Source: Streptomyces caniscabiei
Lineage (GTDB): Bacteria; Actinomycetota; Actinomycetes; Streptomycetales; Streptomycetaceae
Direction: 5' to 3'
DNA: 64,000 nucleotides
NCBI RefSeq assembly: GCF_014930365.1
Contig: NZ_JABXWI010000013.1
Location: forward strand, 135,546-199,545
Part shown: in pieces, positions 17,133 to 25,464 of the stretch
Layout: the number at the start of each line of letters is the position of its first letter
Position numbering within the stretch: position 1 is the first letter of the stretch
Notes under the pieces: generated by a model
Told to the model about the DNA's origin: nothing
The model's input: the letters and a program-made list of their open reading frames with translations, nothing else
Databases searched by the model: none
Position numbers and translations under genes: made by a program

Positions 17133-18077
17133 TCAGCGACTACGGGCATTGAGGGAGGCGAGGTAGGCGTTGTACGCCTCCAGCTCCTTGTCGCCGTCCC
17201 GGTCGGCCGCACGGTCCGAGCGCCGGGCCTGCCGCTGCTCGGAGTTGTACCACTGGAAGAGCAGCGCCAGCAGGACGAGCACGGAGGGGATCTCGCTGAA
17301 GGCCCAGGCGATGCCGCCGGCCGCGTTCTGGTCGGCGAGCGCGTCGATGCCGAGGGAGGCGGGCGGGTTCTCGTACGTCTTGACCATCGGGGCGGACGCC
17401 ATCATCAGCGCGATGCCGAAGAAGGCGTGGAACGGCATGCCCGCGAACAGCTCCAGCATCCGCATCAGATAGCCGGGGCGGTGCGGGCCGGGGTCCACGC
17501 CCATGATCGGCCAGAAGAAGAACAGCCCGACCAGCAGGAAGTGCGTCATCATCACGATGTGCCCCGGCGTCGACCCCATCAGGAAGTCGAACAGCGGCGT
17601 GAAGTACAGGCCGTAGAGGCTCGCGATGAACATCGGGATCGTGAACGCCGGATGCGTGACGATCTTCATGTACCAGCTGTGCAGGAACATCAGCAGCAGC
17701 TCCCGCGGCCCCGTGCGCCCCTTTCCCGCCACCGGCAGCGCCCGCAGCGCCATGGTGACCGGCGCCCCCAGCAGCAGCACGATCGGCGCCAGCATGCTGA
17801 TCACCATGTGCTGCACCATGTGCACGCTGAACATCACCATGCCGTAGTCGTTCAGCCCGGTGCATGTCACCAGCATCACGAGCAGCACACCGACGACGAA
17901 CGCGACGGTCCGCCCGACGGGCCACTTGTCCCCCCGCCGCACGAGGCGCACGACACCCCAGCCGTAGAGGGCGAGGGCCGTGAGGCAGGCGATCAGGAAG
18001 AACGGGTCGGCGGACCAGACGAGTCCTCGCCCCAGGGTGAAGGGCAAAAGACCCGCGCCGTGCCCGCTGTGATCCAT
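17133..18077 (-). CDS. ctaG: Cytochrome c oxidase assembly protein, CtaG (caa3 type)
   Basis: The 314-residue polytopic protein begins MDHSGHGAG after a good AGGAG site; upstream in-frame sequence is discarded. At least seven hydrophobic segments are visible. HMVQHMVISMLAPIVL, a segment with paired His residues, and MTHFLLVGLFFFWPI are typical of the Caa3_CtaG family, which helps copper delivery or assembly of the heme-copper oxidase. The tail is charged and cytoplasmic. It stands alone, with a pyrimidine-rich region after the stop. Function follows from the family; the oxidase genes are not in the window. Confidence 0.88.
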   Translation of the reverse strand: MDHSGHGAGLLPFTLGRGLVWSADPFFLIACLTALALYGWGVVRLVRRGDKWPVGRTVAFVVGVLLVMLVTCTGLNDYGMVMFSVHMVQHMVISMLAPIVLLLGAPVTMALRALPVAGKGRTGPRELLLMFLHSWYMKIVTHPAFTIPMFIASLYGLYFTPLFDFLMGSTPGHIVMMTHFLLVGLFFFWPIMGVDPGPHRPGYLMRMLELFAGMPFHAFFGIALMMASAPMVKTYENPPASLGIDALADQNAAGGIAWAFSEIPSVLVLLALLFQWYNSEQRQARRSDRAADRDGDKELEAYNAYLASLNARSR

Positions 18078-18173
18078 CCGCCGGCTCCTGATTCGTGGGG
18101 GTTGTGCAGGTTGTCCGCACCAGGGTAGAACCGTCGCCGGGCACGCTTGTGCTCGGGGGTCGTGCAACCTACC

Positions 18174-18196
18174 CAGGGGCGCGGGGAACTGCGCGA
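18174..18196 (+). repeat. Dispersed intergenic element, copy A
   Basis: CAGGGGCGCGGGGAACTGCGCGA-type 23-mer between ctaG and pfkA. Near-identical copies occur at 25115, 29004 (inverted), 35517 (inverted) and 35591, always between genes. See the findings for discussion. Confidence 0.75.
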
Positions 18197-18228
18197 TCAG
18201 CCACGAACCACCCGCTGTCGCCGTACGA

Positions 18229-19254
18229 CTAGAGCACGCACTCCGCCTCGGCGTACCGCTCCGACGGCACCGTCTTCAACGTCTCCACCGCGTCCGCCAG
18301 CGGCACCATCACGATGTCGGTCCCCCGCAGCGCGGTCATGTGCCCGAACTCACCCCGGTGCACGGCCTCCACCGCGTGCCACCCGAACCGGGTCGCCAGC
18401 ACCCGGTCGTACGCGGTCGGCGTACCGCCGCGCTGCACATGCCCGAGGATCACCGGCCGCGCCTCCTTCCCGAGGCGCTGCTCCAGCTCGATCGACAGCT
18501 GCCGCGCGATCCCCGCGAACCGCTCGTGCCCGTAGATGTCCTTGCCGCCCTCGTCGAAATCCATCGACCCGGCCTTCGGCTTGGCGCCCTCCGCGGCGAC
18601 GACGATCGCGAACCGCTTGCCCGCCGAGAACCGCTCGGCGACCTTCGTGGTCAGCTCGTCGATGTCGAAGGGCCGTTCCGGTACGACGATGGCGTGCGCG
18701 CCGGCCGCCATGCCGGAGTGGAGCGCGATCCAGCCGGTGTGGCGGCCCATGACCTCCACGACCAGCACGCGCTGGTGGGACTCGGCGGTCGTCTTCAGCC
18801 GGTCCAGCGCCTCCGTCGCGACCCCGACGGCCGTGTCGAAGCCGAAGGTGACGTCGGTGACCGCGATGTCGTTGTCGATGGTCTTCGGCACGCCGACGAC
18901 CGGCAGTCCGCTGTCCGACATCAGCCGGGCCGCCTTCAGCGTGCCCTCGCCGCCGATGGGGATGATCGCGTCGAGCCCGAGCTCCTCGACGTGTTCCTTC
19001 GCCCGTGCCACCCCGTCCCGCAGGTGCGAGGGCTGGACGCGGGAGGAGCCGAGGATCGTGCCGCCGCGGGCCAGGATGCCCGCCACGGCGTCCAGGTCGA
19101 GCTTGAGGTAGTCGCAGTCCAGGAGACCTTTCCAGCCGTCCCGGAAGCCGATGACCTCGTCGCCGTGGTCGACGACGGCGCGGTGCACGACGGACCGGAT
19201 GACGGCGTTCAGTCCAGGACAGTCGCCGCCGGACGTGAGGACACCAATGCGCAT
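18229..19254 (-). CDS. pfkA: 6-phosphofructokinase
   Basis: The 341-residue enzyme phosphorylates fructose 6-phosphate in glycolysis. The start MRIGVLTSGGDCPG gives the usual family length. Motifs are GGDCPGLNAVIRS (phosphoryl-donor loop), GGEGTLKAARL, PKTIDNDI (catalytic Asp) and MGRHTGWIA. The Gly in GGEGT together with Lys in PKTIDND is the pattern of the actinobacterial 'mixed' clade, whose characterised Streptomyces member uses ATP. Streptomyces usually has several pfkA paralogues. The 245-bp upstream gap contains CACAGGTGAGCG twice (19377 and 19411). Confidence 0.92.
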   Translation of the reverse strand: MRIGVLTSGGDCPGLNAVIRSVVHRAVVDHGDEVIGFRDGWKGLLDCDYLKLDLDAVAGILARGGTILGSSRVQPSHLRDGVARAKEHVEELGLDAIIPIGGEGTLKAARLMSDSGLPVVGVPKTIDNDIAVTDVTFGFDTAVGVATEALDRLKTTAESHQRVLVVEVMGRHTGWIALHSGMAAGAHAIVVPERPFDIDELTTKVAERFSAGKRFAIVVAAEGAKPKAGSMDFDEGGKDIYGHERFAGIARQLSIELEQRLGKEARPVILGHVQRGGTPTAYDRVLATRFGWHAVEAVHRGEFGHMTALRGTDIVMVPLADAVETLKTVPSERYAEAECVL

Positions 19255-19499
19255 AGCCCGAATACCTTCTCGACGTGGGCCGGGGACCGGACTGCGTTGT
19301 CCGGCTGGAATCCCCGCCACCCTACCGGCGGCAGGGGGCGGGGCCGTAGCGGGCGTCCGCCTGCTGGACGGCCCCGCACAGGTGAGCGGAGCCCTGGTCA
19401 GACGGGCTTTCACAGGTGAGCGAGAGGCGCTACGGATGGGCCTTTCGCTCATGCCATGGTGAACCGTTTCTCAAGGGCCCCGGCCCTCCGCCGGACGCG

Positions 19500-20228
19500 T
19501 TACGCGGGCTGTTGGGCCGCCGAGATCCGCTCGTCGCGCAGCGCCTCGAACCAGCGGTCGTCGGTCGGCGGCAGCGCGTTCACGTCCAGCGCCAGCTTCA
19601 GCAGCAGGTCCGCGATCTGCGGGTTCCGCGCCAGCACCGGCCCGTGCATGTATGTGCCGAACACGGTGTCGTTGTACGCGCCCTCCGTGCCGTCGCCCGT
19701 GCCGTTGCCCTTGCCGAGCCGCACGTTCGCGAGCGGGCGGGCGGTCGGGCCGAGGTGGGTGACGCCCTGGTGGTTCTCGAACCCGGTCAGCTGCGGCAGC
19801 CCGAGGCGCGGGTCGATGTCCGCGAGGACGTCGCCGACGCACCGCTCGCCCTCGCCCCGGGTCGTCGTCACGTCGAGCAGACCGAGGCCGGGCTCGCGCT
19901 GGCCGAGGTCGTTGACGAACTCGTGGCCGAGGATCTGGTAGCCGGCGCAGACCGCGAAGACGATCGCGCCGTTGTTCACCGCCTGGTACAGGTGCCGGTC
20001 GCGGCGCAGCCGCTCGGCCGCCAGCCGCTGCGGCCGGTCCTCGCCGCCGCCGATCAGATAGATGTCGCCGGAGGTCGGGATCGGCTGGTCGCTGCGCACG
20101 TCCAGCCGGGCCACGTCCAGGCCGCGCTGACGTGCCCGGCGCTCGACGACGAGGACGTTGCCCTGGTCGCCGTAGGTGCTGAGCAGGTCCGGGTAGACCC
20201 AGACGACCCGCAGACTGTTGTCGCTCAT
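19500..20228 (-). CDS. gatD: GatD, glutaminase subunit of lipid II isoglutaminyl synthase
   Basis: The 242-residue class-I glutamine amidotransferase-like protein has its nucleophile in FAVCAGYQILG (Cys 94) and the catalytic His in TYMHGPVLARNP (near 190). It supplies ammonia to MurT, which amidates the D-glutamate of lipid II to isoglutamine. It lies 48 bp downstream of murT on the same strand, the standard arrangement. The stop codon is TAA, rare in this GC-rich genome. RRxL-rich stretches in the middle fit the family. Confidence 0.92.
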   Translation of the reverse strand: MSDNSLRVVWVYPDLLSTYGDQGNVLVVERRARQRGLDVARLDVRSDQPIPTSGDIYLIGGGEDRPQRLAAERLRRDRHLYQAVNNGAIVFAVCAGYQILGHEFVNDLGQREPGLGLLDVTTTRGEGERCVGDVLADIDPRLGLPQLTGFENHQGVTHLGPTARPLANVRLGKGNGTGDGTEGAYNDTVFGTYMHGPVLARNPQIADLLLKLALDVNALPPTDDRWFEALRDERISAAQQPA

Positions 20229-20276
20229 GAAGTCAGTGCCCCTCAGAGTCGTTCATGGTCGTTCGTGGCCGGGTGC

Positions 20277-21515
20277 TCAGTTGCCCACGCGGCGGCGCAG
20301 GTCCTGGAACGCGGTGTAGTTCGCGATGACCTCGATCCGGCCCGGCGGGCACATCTGCACCGCCTGGTCGAGGGTGTCGCAGACCTGGAAGTGCTGGTTC
20401 GCCACCTCCAGGCGCACCGCGAGGTCCAGCTTGCGGTCGCCGAGCACGAAGATCGGGTGGCCGGTGAGCCGGGTGTAGTCCACGTCCCAGAGCCAGGAGG
20501 TGTCGGTGCCGTCGGCGCCGCGCGCGTTCACCGAGAGGATCACCGGCGACGGCGGCGGGTCGATCAGGGAGAACGTCTCCAGCCAGCCCGCCGGGTTCTT
20601 GGCGAGCAGCAGCCGCAGGTCGCGCTGCATGAACTGGACCACGTCGTACCGTCCGGCGACCGCCTGCACCTGGTACATGCGTTCCAGGGCGACCTGGGGC
20701 GGCACCCCGAAGACGGCGGCCGTGGCGGCCGAGGAGGCGGCGTTGGCCTTGTTGGCGCGGCCCGGCAGCTGCAGATGGATCGGCCAGGCCGAACCGTGCG
20801 GGTCCAGGACGTGGTCGCCGGAGAGCGCCCAGCTCGGCGTCGGGCGGCGGAAACCGCACTCGCCGCAGAACCAGTCGTCGCCGGGGCGCTGCATCACACC
20901 GCCGCAGGACGGGCAGGACCAGGCGTCGTCCTTCCACATCTGGCCGACCGCGACCCAGATCACGTTCGGCGACGACGAGGCCGCCCACACGATCAGCGGG
21001 TCGTCGCAGTTGGCCACGACGACGGCCTTGGTGCCGGCCAGGCCCTCCCGCCACGCCTCCGCCATCATGCGGGTCTCGGCGGCACGGTCGAGCTGGTCGC
21101 GGGAGAGGTTGAGCAGCGCGATGCACTTGGGGTCGGTGTCCCGCGCGACACCGGCGAGGTACTTCTCGTCGACCTCGATCACCGCGAACTTGGCGTCCGA
21201 GTTCCCGGCGAGGGCCGAGGTGATGCCCGCGGGCATATTGGCGCCGAGCGCGTTCGAGACGACCTCGCCCGCGGCCCGGAGTGCCTCGGCGATCAGCCGG
21301 GTCGTGGTGGTCTTGCCGTTGGTGGCCGAGACCAGGACGACGTCCAGGCTCTGTGCGAGCCGGGCGAGGAGGTCGGGGTCGAGTTTCAGTGCCACCCGGC
21401 CACCGATCACAGATCCGCTACCGCGCCCCGCGGCACGCGATGCCGCCGCGACCGCTTTGCCCGCCGTCACGGCCAGCTTGGCCCGCGGCGTGAGCGGGTC
21501 CGAGTTGCCTGCCAT
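20277..21515 (-). CDS. murT: MurT, ATP-dependent ligase subunit of lipid II isoglutaminyl synthase
   Basis: The 412-residue Mur-ligase-like protein has the P-loop VSATNGKTTTTRLI (about 57-70), a four-Cys zinc ribbon (CPSCGG ... CGEC) inserted in the central domain near 205-230, and a C-terminal DUF1727 domain. The start MAGNSDPLTP follows an AAGGAGG site; the longer open frame would run into the def promoter. It activates the alpha-carboxyl of D-Glu in lipid II with ATP and receives ammonia from GatD. murT and def are divergent across 152 bp. Confidence 0.93.
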   Translation of the reverse strand: MAGNSDPLTPRAKLAVTAGKAVAAASRAAGRGSGSVIGGRVALKLDPDLLARLAQSLDVVLVSATNGKTTTTRLIAEALRAAGEVVSNALGANMPAGITSALAGNSDAKFAVIEVDEKYLAGVARDTDPKCIALLNLSRDQLDRAAETRMMAEAWREGLAGTKAVVVANCDDPLIVWAASSSPNVIWVAVGQMWKDDAWSCPSCGGVMQRPGDDWFCGECGFRRPTPSWALSGDHVLDPHGSAWPIHLQLPGRANKANAASSAATAAVFGVPPQVALERMYQVQAVAGRYDVVQFMQRDLRLLLAKNPAGWLETFSLIDPPPSPVILSVNARGADGTDTSWLWDVDYTRLTGHPIFVLGDRKLDLAVRLEVANQHFQVCDTLDQAVQMCPPGRIEVIANYTAFQDLRRRVGN

Positions 21516-21654
21516 CAGTTCTCGATCCTCCTTGCGTACAGCGCCGCGCCCAGTCCCGGCTACGTGTGGACCAAAGCCTATCGAGATCCACTCACCCGCC
21601 CGAATCTCGACCGGGCCGTCGCCCTGTCCGGACCGGCGATATCGGGTCCGAACG

Positions 21655-21660
21655 TACCCT
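21655..21660 (+). promoter_or_regulatory. Possible -10 element of def giving a leaderless transcript
   Basis: TACCCT lies 8 bp before the def ATG at 21668. No ribosome-binding site precedes that ATG. If used, transcription would start at or next to the ATG. The -35 region is not convincing. Confidence 0.3.
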
Positions 21661-21667
21661 TGCGGCC

Positions 21668-22207
21668 ATGCGAAGCGGCTCGATTCCCGGCGCCCGAGGG
21701 CGCGTTCTCCCCATGACACTGCTCGGGGACCCCGTATTGCAGGCGCCCTGTGAAGAGGTGACGGACTTCGGGCCCGAACTGGTGCGGCTTGTGGAGGACA
21801 TGTTCGCGACGATGTACGACGCGCGGGGGGTGGGGCTCGCCGCGAACCAGGTGGGCCGGGCGCTCCGGGTGTTCGTGTACGACTGTCCGGACGACGACGA
21901 GGTGCGTCATCTCGGCCATGTGGTGAACCCGAGGCTGGTCTCCACGGAGGGGATCGTGCTGCGGGGGCCCGAGGGGTGTCTGTCGCTGCCGGGGCTGGAG
22001 GCGGGGGTGGAGCGGTACGACGAGGCCGTCGTGGAGGGGTTCACGGTGGACGGGGACCGGGTGCGGGTGCGGGGGAGCGGGTTCTTCGCGCGGTGCCTGC
22101 AGCACGAGTGCGATCATCTTGAGGGCCGGGTGTATGTGGACCGGCTGTCGGGGTGGAGACGTTCCCGGGTGCTGAGGAAGGTCGCTCGGGCGTCGTGGGG
22201 GGTGTGA
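21668..22207 (+). CDS. def: Peptide deformylase
   Basis: The 179-residue metalloenzyme removes the formyl group from nascent protein N-termini. All three family motifs are present: GVGLAANQVG (motif 1), EGCLSLPG with the metal-ligand Cys (motif 2) and QHECDHLEG with the HExxH metal site (motif 3). The start MRSGSIPGARGRVLP matches actinobacterial type-I deformylases; upstream in-frame sequence overlaps the murT promoter region. It is alone and divergent from murT. Streptomyces carries several def paralogues, so this one may be redundant. Confidence 0.93.
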   Translation: MRSGSIPGARGRVLPMTLLGDPVLQAPCEEVTDFGPELVRLVEDMFATMYDARGVGLAANQVGRALRVFVYDCPDDDEVRHLGHVVNPRLVSTEGIVLRGPEGCLSLPGLEAGVERYDEAVVEGFTVDGDRVRVRGSGFFARCLQHECDHLEGRVYVDRLSGWRRSRVLRKVARASWGV

Positions 22208-22279
22208 GTTCGTCGGCGGGTGCGGGTTCGGTGGGGGTTCTCGCGCCCACGCGGCGGAGCCGCATATCGATACAGCCCC

Positions 22280-22298
22280 GCGCCCCTTTCAGGGGCGC
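22280..22298. terminator. Bidirectional terminator between def and the tetR gene
   Basis: GCGCCCC and GGGGCGC form a perfect 7-bp stem with a TTTCA loop. It is embedded in a partial copy of the dispersed element (CCCCGCGCCCCTTTCAGGGG). Confidence 0.6.
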
Positions 22299-22326
22299 TG
22301 ACGACCGACTTCGCCTAAGAGGAACC

Positions 22327-22971
22327 CTAGAAGCCCGGGCCGCCGACCTTGTCGCCCGCTGCTGCCAGGCGGCCCCAGAGGAGGTCTGCGAGGCTGCGGA
22401 CCAACTCGGCCCTGGTGAGGGGGCGTTCGCCGAGCCACCAGTCGCCGGCGGCGTGCATCATGCCTACGATGCCGTGGCCCCATACACGTGCCAGCAGGCG
22501 GCTGTCGGGGCCGAGGTCGAGGCGGTCCTCGATGACCGTGCCGAGTTCCTCGCCCATGCGCCGCAGGAGGGGGGCCGAGTGCTTGCCGACGTCGAAGCTC
22601 TGGTCGCCGGGCTGCCCGCCCTCGGCGGGGTGCATGAGGAAGCGGTACACCTGGGGGCGGGCCTCGATGGCCGCCAGATAGGTGTCGAGCGTCGCCTCGA
22701 CGCGTTCGCGGCGCTCCGCCGGGGCGTCCAGCGCGGCCCGCAGGGAGTCGAGCAGGGCGTCGGTGTGACGCTGGGCGAGGGCGGCGTAGAGTCCGCCCTT
22801 GTCGCCGAAGTGGCGGTACAGAATCGGCTTGGTGATGCCGGCCTCGGCCGCGATGGCGTTCATCGACGCTCCGGGGCCGTCGCGGAGCACGACTCGGTCC
22901 GCGGCCTCCAGCAGCTCGCGCCGACGGCGGTCGGCGGACCGCTCCTGGTCGGTCCGCTGCGTGGTGTCCAT
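22327..22971 (-). CDS. TetR family transcriptional regulator
   Basis: The 214-residue protein has an N-terminal helix-turn-helix (about 20-65: LLEAADRVVLRDGPGAS, then IAAEAGITKPILYRHFGDK) and an all-helical ligand domain. The start MDTTQRTDQE is chosen because upstream in-frame sequence crosses the divergent promoter region. It is divergent from an acyl-CoA dehydrogenase gene, and the shared 172-bp region contains an inverted repeat over the dehydrogenase promoter. Acyl-CoA or fatty-acid responsive repression is therefore likely, as for FadR-type TetR proteins. Confidence 0.88.
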   Translation of the reverse strand: MDTTQRTDQERSADRRRRELLEAADRVVLRDGPGASMNAIAAEAGITKPILYRHFGDKGGLYAALAQRHTDALLDSLRAALDAPAERRERVEATLDTYLAAIEARPQVYRFLMHPAEGGQPGDQSFDVGKHSAPLLRRMGEELGTVIEDRLDLGPDSRLLARVWGHGIVGMMHAAGDWWLGERPLTRAELVRSLADLLWGRLAAAGDKVGGPGF

Positions 22972-23068
22972 GAGTCTTCCCCCAAATACTGATGACAGTG
23001 ACGCCCTGCGCAAACTAACACTGATTGACACGACCGGATCGAACGGGCTACCGAGCTCATCCCGGGAG

Positions 23069-23116
23069 TTGACTTTTCCTACTGACCGGTAACAGACTCT
23101 CGTTACCGCAGGTAAC
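23069..23116 (+). promoter_or_regulatory. Acyl-CoA dehydrogenase promoter with candidate TetR operator
   Basis: TTGACT (23069-23074) is a good -35; CAGACT (23093-23098) is a weak -10 with 18-bp spacing. CGGTAAC (23087-23093) and GTTACCG (23102-23108) form a perfect 7-bp inverted repeat that overlaps the -10, and GGTAAC recurs at 23111-23116. This is the arrangement expected for repression by the divergent TetR protein. Confidence 0.5.
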
Positions 23117-23143
23117 ATCTTAGTGCAGTGCTGGAGGCGCGTC

Positions 23144-24370
23144 ATGGCCGAGTTCACCATGGAACTCAACGAGGAACAGCGAGAGGTCCGCGACTGGCTC
23201 CACGGATTCGCCGCCGATGTGATCCGCCCCGCGGCCGCCGAGTGGGACGAGCGCGAGGAGACCCCCTGGCCGGTGATCCAGGAGGCCGCCAAGGTCGGCA
23301 TCTACTCCCTCGACTTCTACGCCCAGCAGTACTTCGACCCCACCGGCCTCGGCATCCCCATGGCCATGGAGGAGCTGTTCTGGGGCGACGCGGGCATCGC
23401 CCTGTCCATCGTCGGCACCGGCCTCGCCGCCGTCGGCGTCCTCGCCAACGGCACCGAGGAGCAGATCGGCACCTGGATCCCCCAGATGTACGGCGACGCG
23501 AACGACGTCAAGGTCGCCGCGTTCTGCTCCTCCGAGCCCGACGCCGGTTCCGACGTCGCCTCCATGCGCACCCGCGCGGTCTACGACGAGGCCAAGGACG
23601 AGTGGGTCCTCAACGGCACCAAGACCTGGGCGACCAACGGCGGCATCGCCAACGTCCACGTCGTCGTCGCCGTGGTCGACCCCGAGCTCGGCTCCAAGGG
23701 TCACGCGTCCTTCATCGTCCCGCCGAACACGCCCGGTCTGTCCCAGGGCCAGAAGTTCAAGAAGCACGGCATCCGCGCCTCCCACACCGCCGAGGTCGTC
23801 CTGGAGGACGTGCGCGTCCCCGGCTCCTGCCTGCTCGGCGGCAAGGAGAAGCTCGACGAGCGCCTGGCGCGGGCCCGTGAGCGGGCCAAGGCCGGCGGCG
23901 AGCGCGTGAAGAACGCCGCGATGGCCACGTTCGAGGCGTCCCGCCCGGCCGTAGGCGCCATGGCGGTGGGCACCGCCCGTGCCGCGTACGAGGTCGCCCT
24001 CGACTACGCCAAGACCCGTGAGCAGTTCGGTCGGCCCATCATCGACAACCAGGGCGTCGCCTTCCAGCTCGCGGACATGCGGACCTCCGTCGACGCGGCG
24101 CGGCTGCTGGTGTGGCGGGCGTCCTGGATGGCGATCAACGGCAAGCAGTTCACGGCGGCCGAGGGGTCCCAGTCGAAGCTGTTCGCGAGCGAGACGGCGA
24201 AGAAGGTGACGGCGCAGGCGATCCAGATCCTGGGCGGCAACGGGTACACCCGTGAGTACCCGGTCGAGCGGATGCACCGGGACGCGGCCATCTACACCAT
24301 CTTCGAGGGTACGAGTGAGGTGCAGCGGCTGGTGATCGCCCGGACCTTGTCGGGGATGCCGATTCGGTAG
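23144..24370 (+). CDS. Acyl-CoA dehydrogenase
   Basis: The 408-residue FAD enzyme oxidises acyl-CoA to enoyl-CoA in beta-oxidation. FAD/substrate motifs include AAFCSSEPDAGSDVASM (about 123-139), GTKTWATNGGIANV and the C-terminal QILGGNGYTREYPVERMHRD followed by YTIFEGTSEVQRL, where the Glu of the EGT segment is the usual catalytic base. The ATG at 23144 has GGAGG six bases upstream; a GTG at 23123 is possible but less likely. Its expression is probably controlled by the divergent TetR regulator. Confidence 0.92.
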   Translation: MAEFTMELNEEQREVRDWLHGFAADVIRPAAAEWDEREETPWPVIQEAAKVGIYSLDFYAQQYFDPTGLGIPMAMEELFWGDAGIALSIVGTGLAAVGVLANGTEEQIGTWIPQMYGDANDVKVAAFCSSEPDAGSDVASMRTRAVYDEAKDEWVLNGTKTWATNGGIANVHVVVAVVDPELGSKGHASFIVPPNTPGLSQGQKFKKHGIRASHTAEVVLEDVRVPGSCLLGGKEKLDERLARARERAKAGGERVKNAAMATFEASRPAVGAMAVGTARAAYEVALDYAKTREQFGRPIIDNQGVAFQLADMRTSVDAARLLVWRASWMAINGKQFTAAEGSQSKLFASETAKKVTAQAIQILGGNGYTREYPVERMHRDAAIYTIFEGTSEVQRLVIARTLSGMPIR

Positions 24371-24451
24371 CGCCGTGGGGTGTGACTGTGTCGGTCGGGC
24401 TGCGGGCTGCTGATCAGCGGTGACGACATGTGAACCCGACGGGAGTGCTCG

Positions 24452-25114
24452 ATGACGCGTACGGCCGGAGCAGTGCTGGAAGCGATCACCGCGAGGCTCG
24501 CGCCCGATCCGAGCGACAACCCCCTGCTGCCGCTGATCGGCTCCGGTGCCGCCGGGGTCGGCACCCTCGCCGTGCTCGCGCTGGAGCAGCGGCTCGTCAT
24601 CGCCGCCGACCTGCGCTCCTTCCGCCATCTGGCCGAACGGTCGGCGGTCGAGGAGCCGGCCGCCGCCCCCTTCTTCGAGATGCTCGCGGAGGGCGAGGCG
24701 GTGGCGGCGCGGGCGCTCGGGGCCTACGCCGAGGCGTGCGGGGTGGACGCCGAACGGGCCGCGGGGTACGAGCCGCTACCGGGCTGTCAGGCCTACCCGT
24801 CGTACGTCGCCCGGCTCGCCCTCGGCGCGGCACCGGCCGACGTGGTGCTCGCCCTGACCGCCAACTTCGCGTCCTGGGGCGGCTACTGCGCGACGATCTC
24901 GAAGGCCCTTCGCGACCACTACGCCTTCACCGACGAGGCCTGCGCCTTCTTCGACTTCTTCGCCGAGCCCGCACCGGAACTGGAGGAGAGGGCGAGGGCG
25001 GCGGTACAGGCCGGGCTGGATGCCGACCGGATCGACGAGGGGGCGGCCGACGGCTACGGCCGACTGCTCCAGAGGTACGAGTCGATGTTCTGGACGACGC
25101 TGGCGCGCCTCTGA
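24452..25114 (+). CDS. TenA/heme-oxygenase-fold family protein
   Basis: The 220-residue, mostly helical protein has a GGGAG ribosome-binding site. Patterns such as LEQRLVIAADLRSFRHL, ANFASWGGYCATISKAL and FFDFFAEPAPELE resemble TenA/THI-4 family proteins with the heme-oxygenase-like fold. A thiaminase active-site Cys cannot be placed with confidence, though GYCATI is a candidate position. Its role is unknown; it lies downstream of the acyl-CoA dehydrogenase gene with an 81-bp gap and could be cotranscribed. Confidence 0.6.
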   Translation: MTRTAGAVLEAITARLAPDPSDNPLLPLIGSGAAGVGTLAVLALEQRLVIAADLRSFRHLAERSAVEEPAAAPFFEMLAEGEAVAARALGAYAEACGVDAERAAGYEPLPGCQAYPSYVARLALGAAPADVVLALTANFASWGGYCATISKALRDHYAFTDEACAFFDFFAEPAPELEERARAAVQAGLDADRIDEGAADGYGRLLQRYESMFWTTLARL

Positions 25115-25137
25115 AAGGGGCGCGGGGAACTGCGCGA
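25115..25137 (+). repeat. Dispersed intergenic element, copy B
   Basis: A 23-mer ending GGGGAACTGCGCGA directly after the TenA-like stop codon, continuing into CAAGCCACGACGCACCCGC, which is similar to the flank of copy A. It separates two convergent genes. Confidence 0.75.
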
Positions 25138-25202
25138 CAAGCCACGACGCACCCGCGGGCGCGTACCGACGTGGGGGCTACGGCGCGTGGGCGGACCGGG
25201 CC

Positions 25203-25439
25203 TCAGCCGGAGGCGCCCCCGCTGCTGTGCGCGATGCACGCCACGTCGATCCGGTCCGCCAGCTTCGCCAGTTCGATCGTCAGGGCCGCCACCGTGTCCT
25301 CGTCGAGCTCCTCACCCGCCTCCACCAGGTGCAGCCAGCGCCCGCCCACCGTCCGCAGCAGCTTGCTCACATCGGCCGCAGACACCTGTAGGGTCCCGCG
25401 GTCGTCGACGATCAGAGGCAGAGTCACTTCGCGGTTCAC
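25203..25439 (-). CDS. Small conserved Streptomyces protein (DUF6213-like)
   Basis: The 78-residue protein starts at a GTG (VNREVTLPLIVDDRG). It is acidic and probably a compact alpha/beta fold with the pattern VGGRWLHLVEAGEELDEDT. I recall this as the DUF6213 family, widespread in Streptomyces, with no known function. It lies 25 bp upstream-side of the aldehyde dehydrogenase stop on the same strand and may share its transcript. Confidence 0.72.
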   Translation of the reverse strand: MNREVTLPLIVDDRGTLQVSAADVSKLLRTVGGRWLHLVEAGEELDEDTVAALTIELAKLADRIDVACIAHSSGGASG

Positions 25440-25464
25440 AACGGGGATGGTAGCCGCGGAACGC

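Noticed and set aside
19377..19422. CACAGGTGAGCG present twice upstream of pfkA
   Set aside because: Two 12-bp copies 34 bp apart could bind a regulator, but no partner or promoter hexamers fit; recorded only as a note in the pfkA entry.
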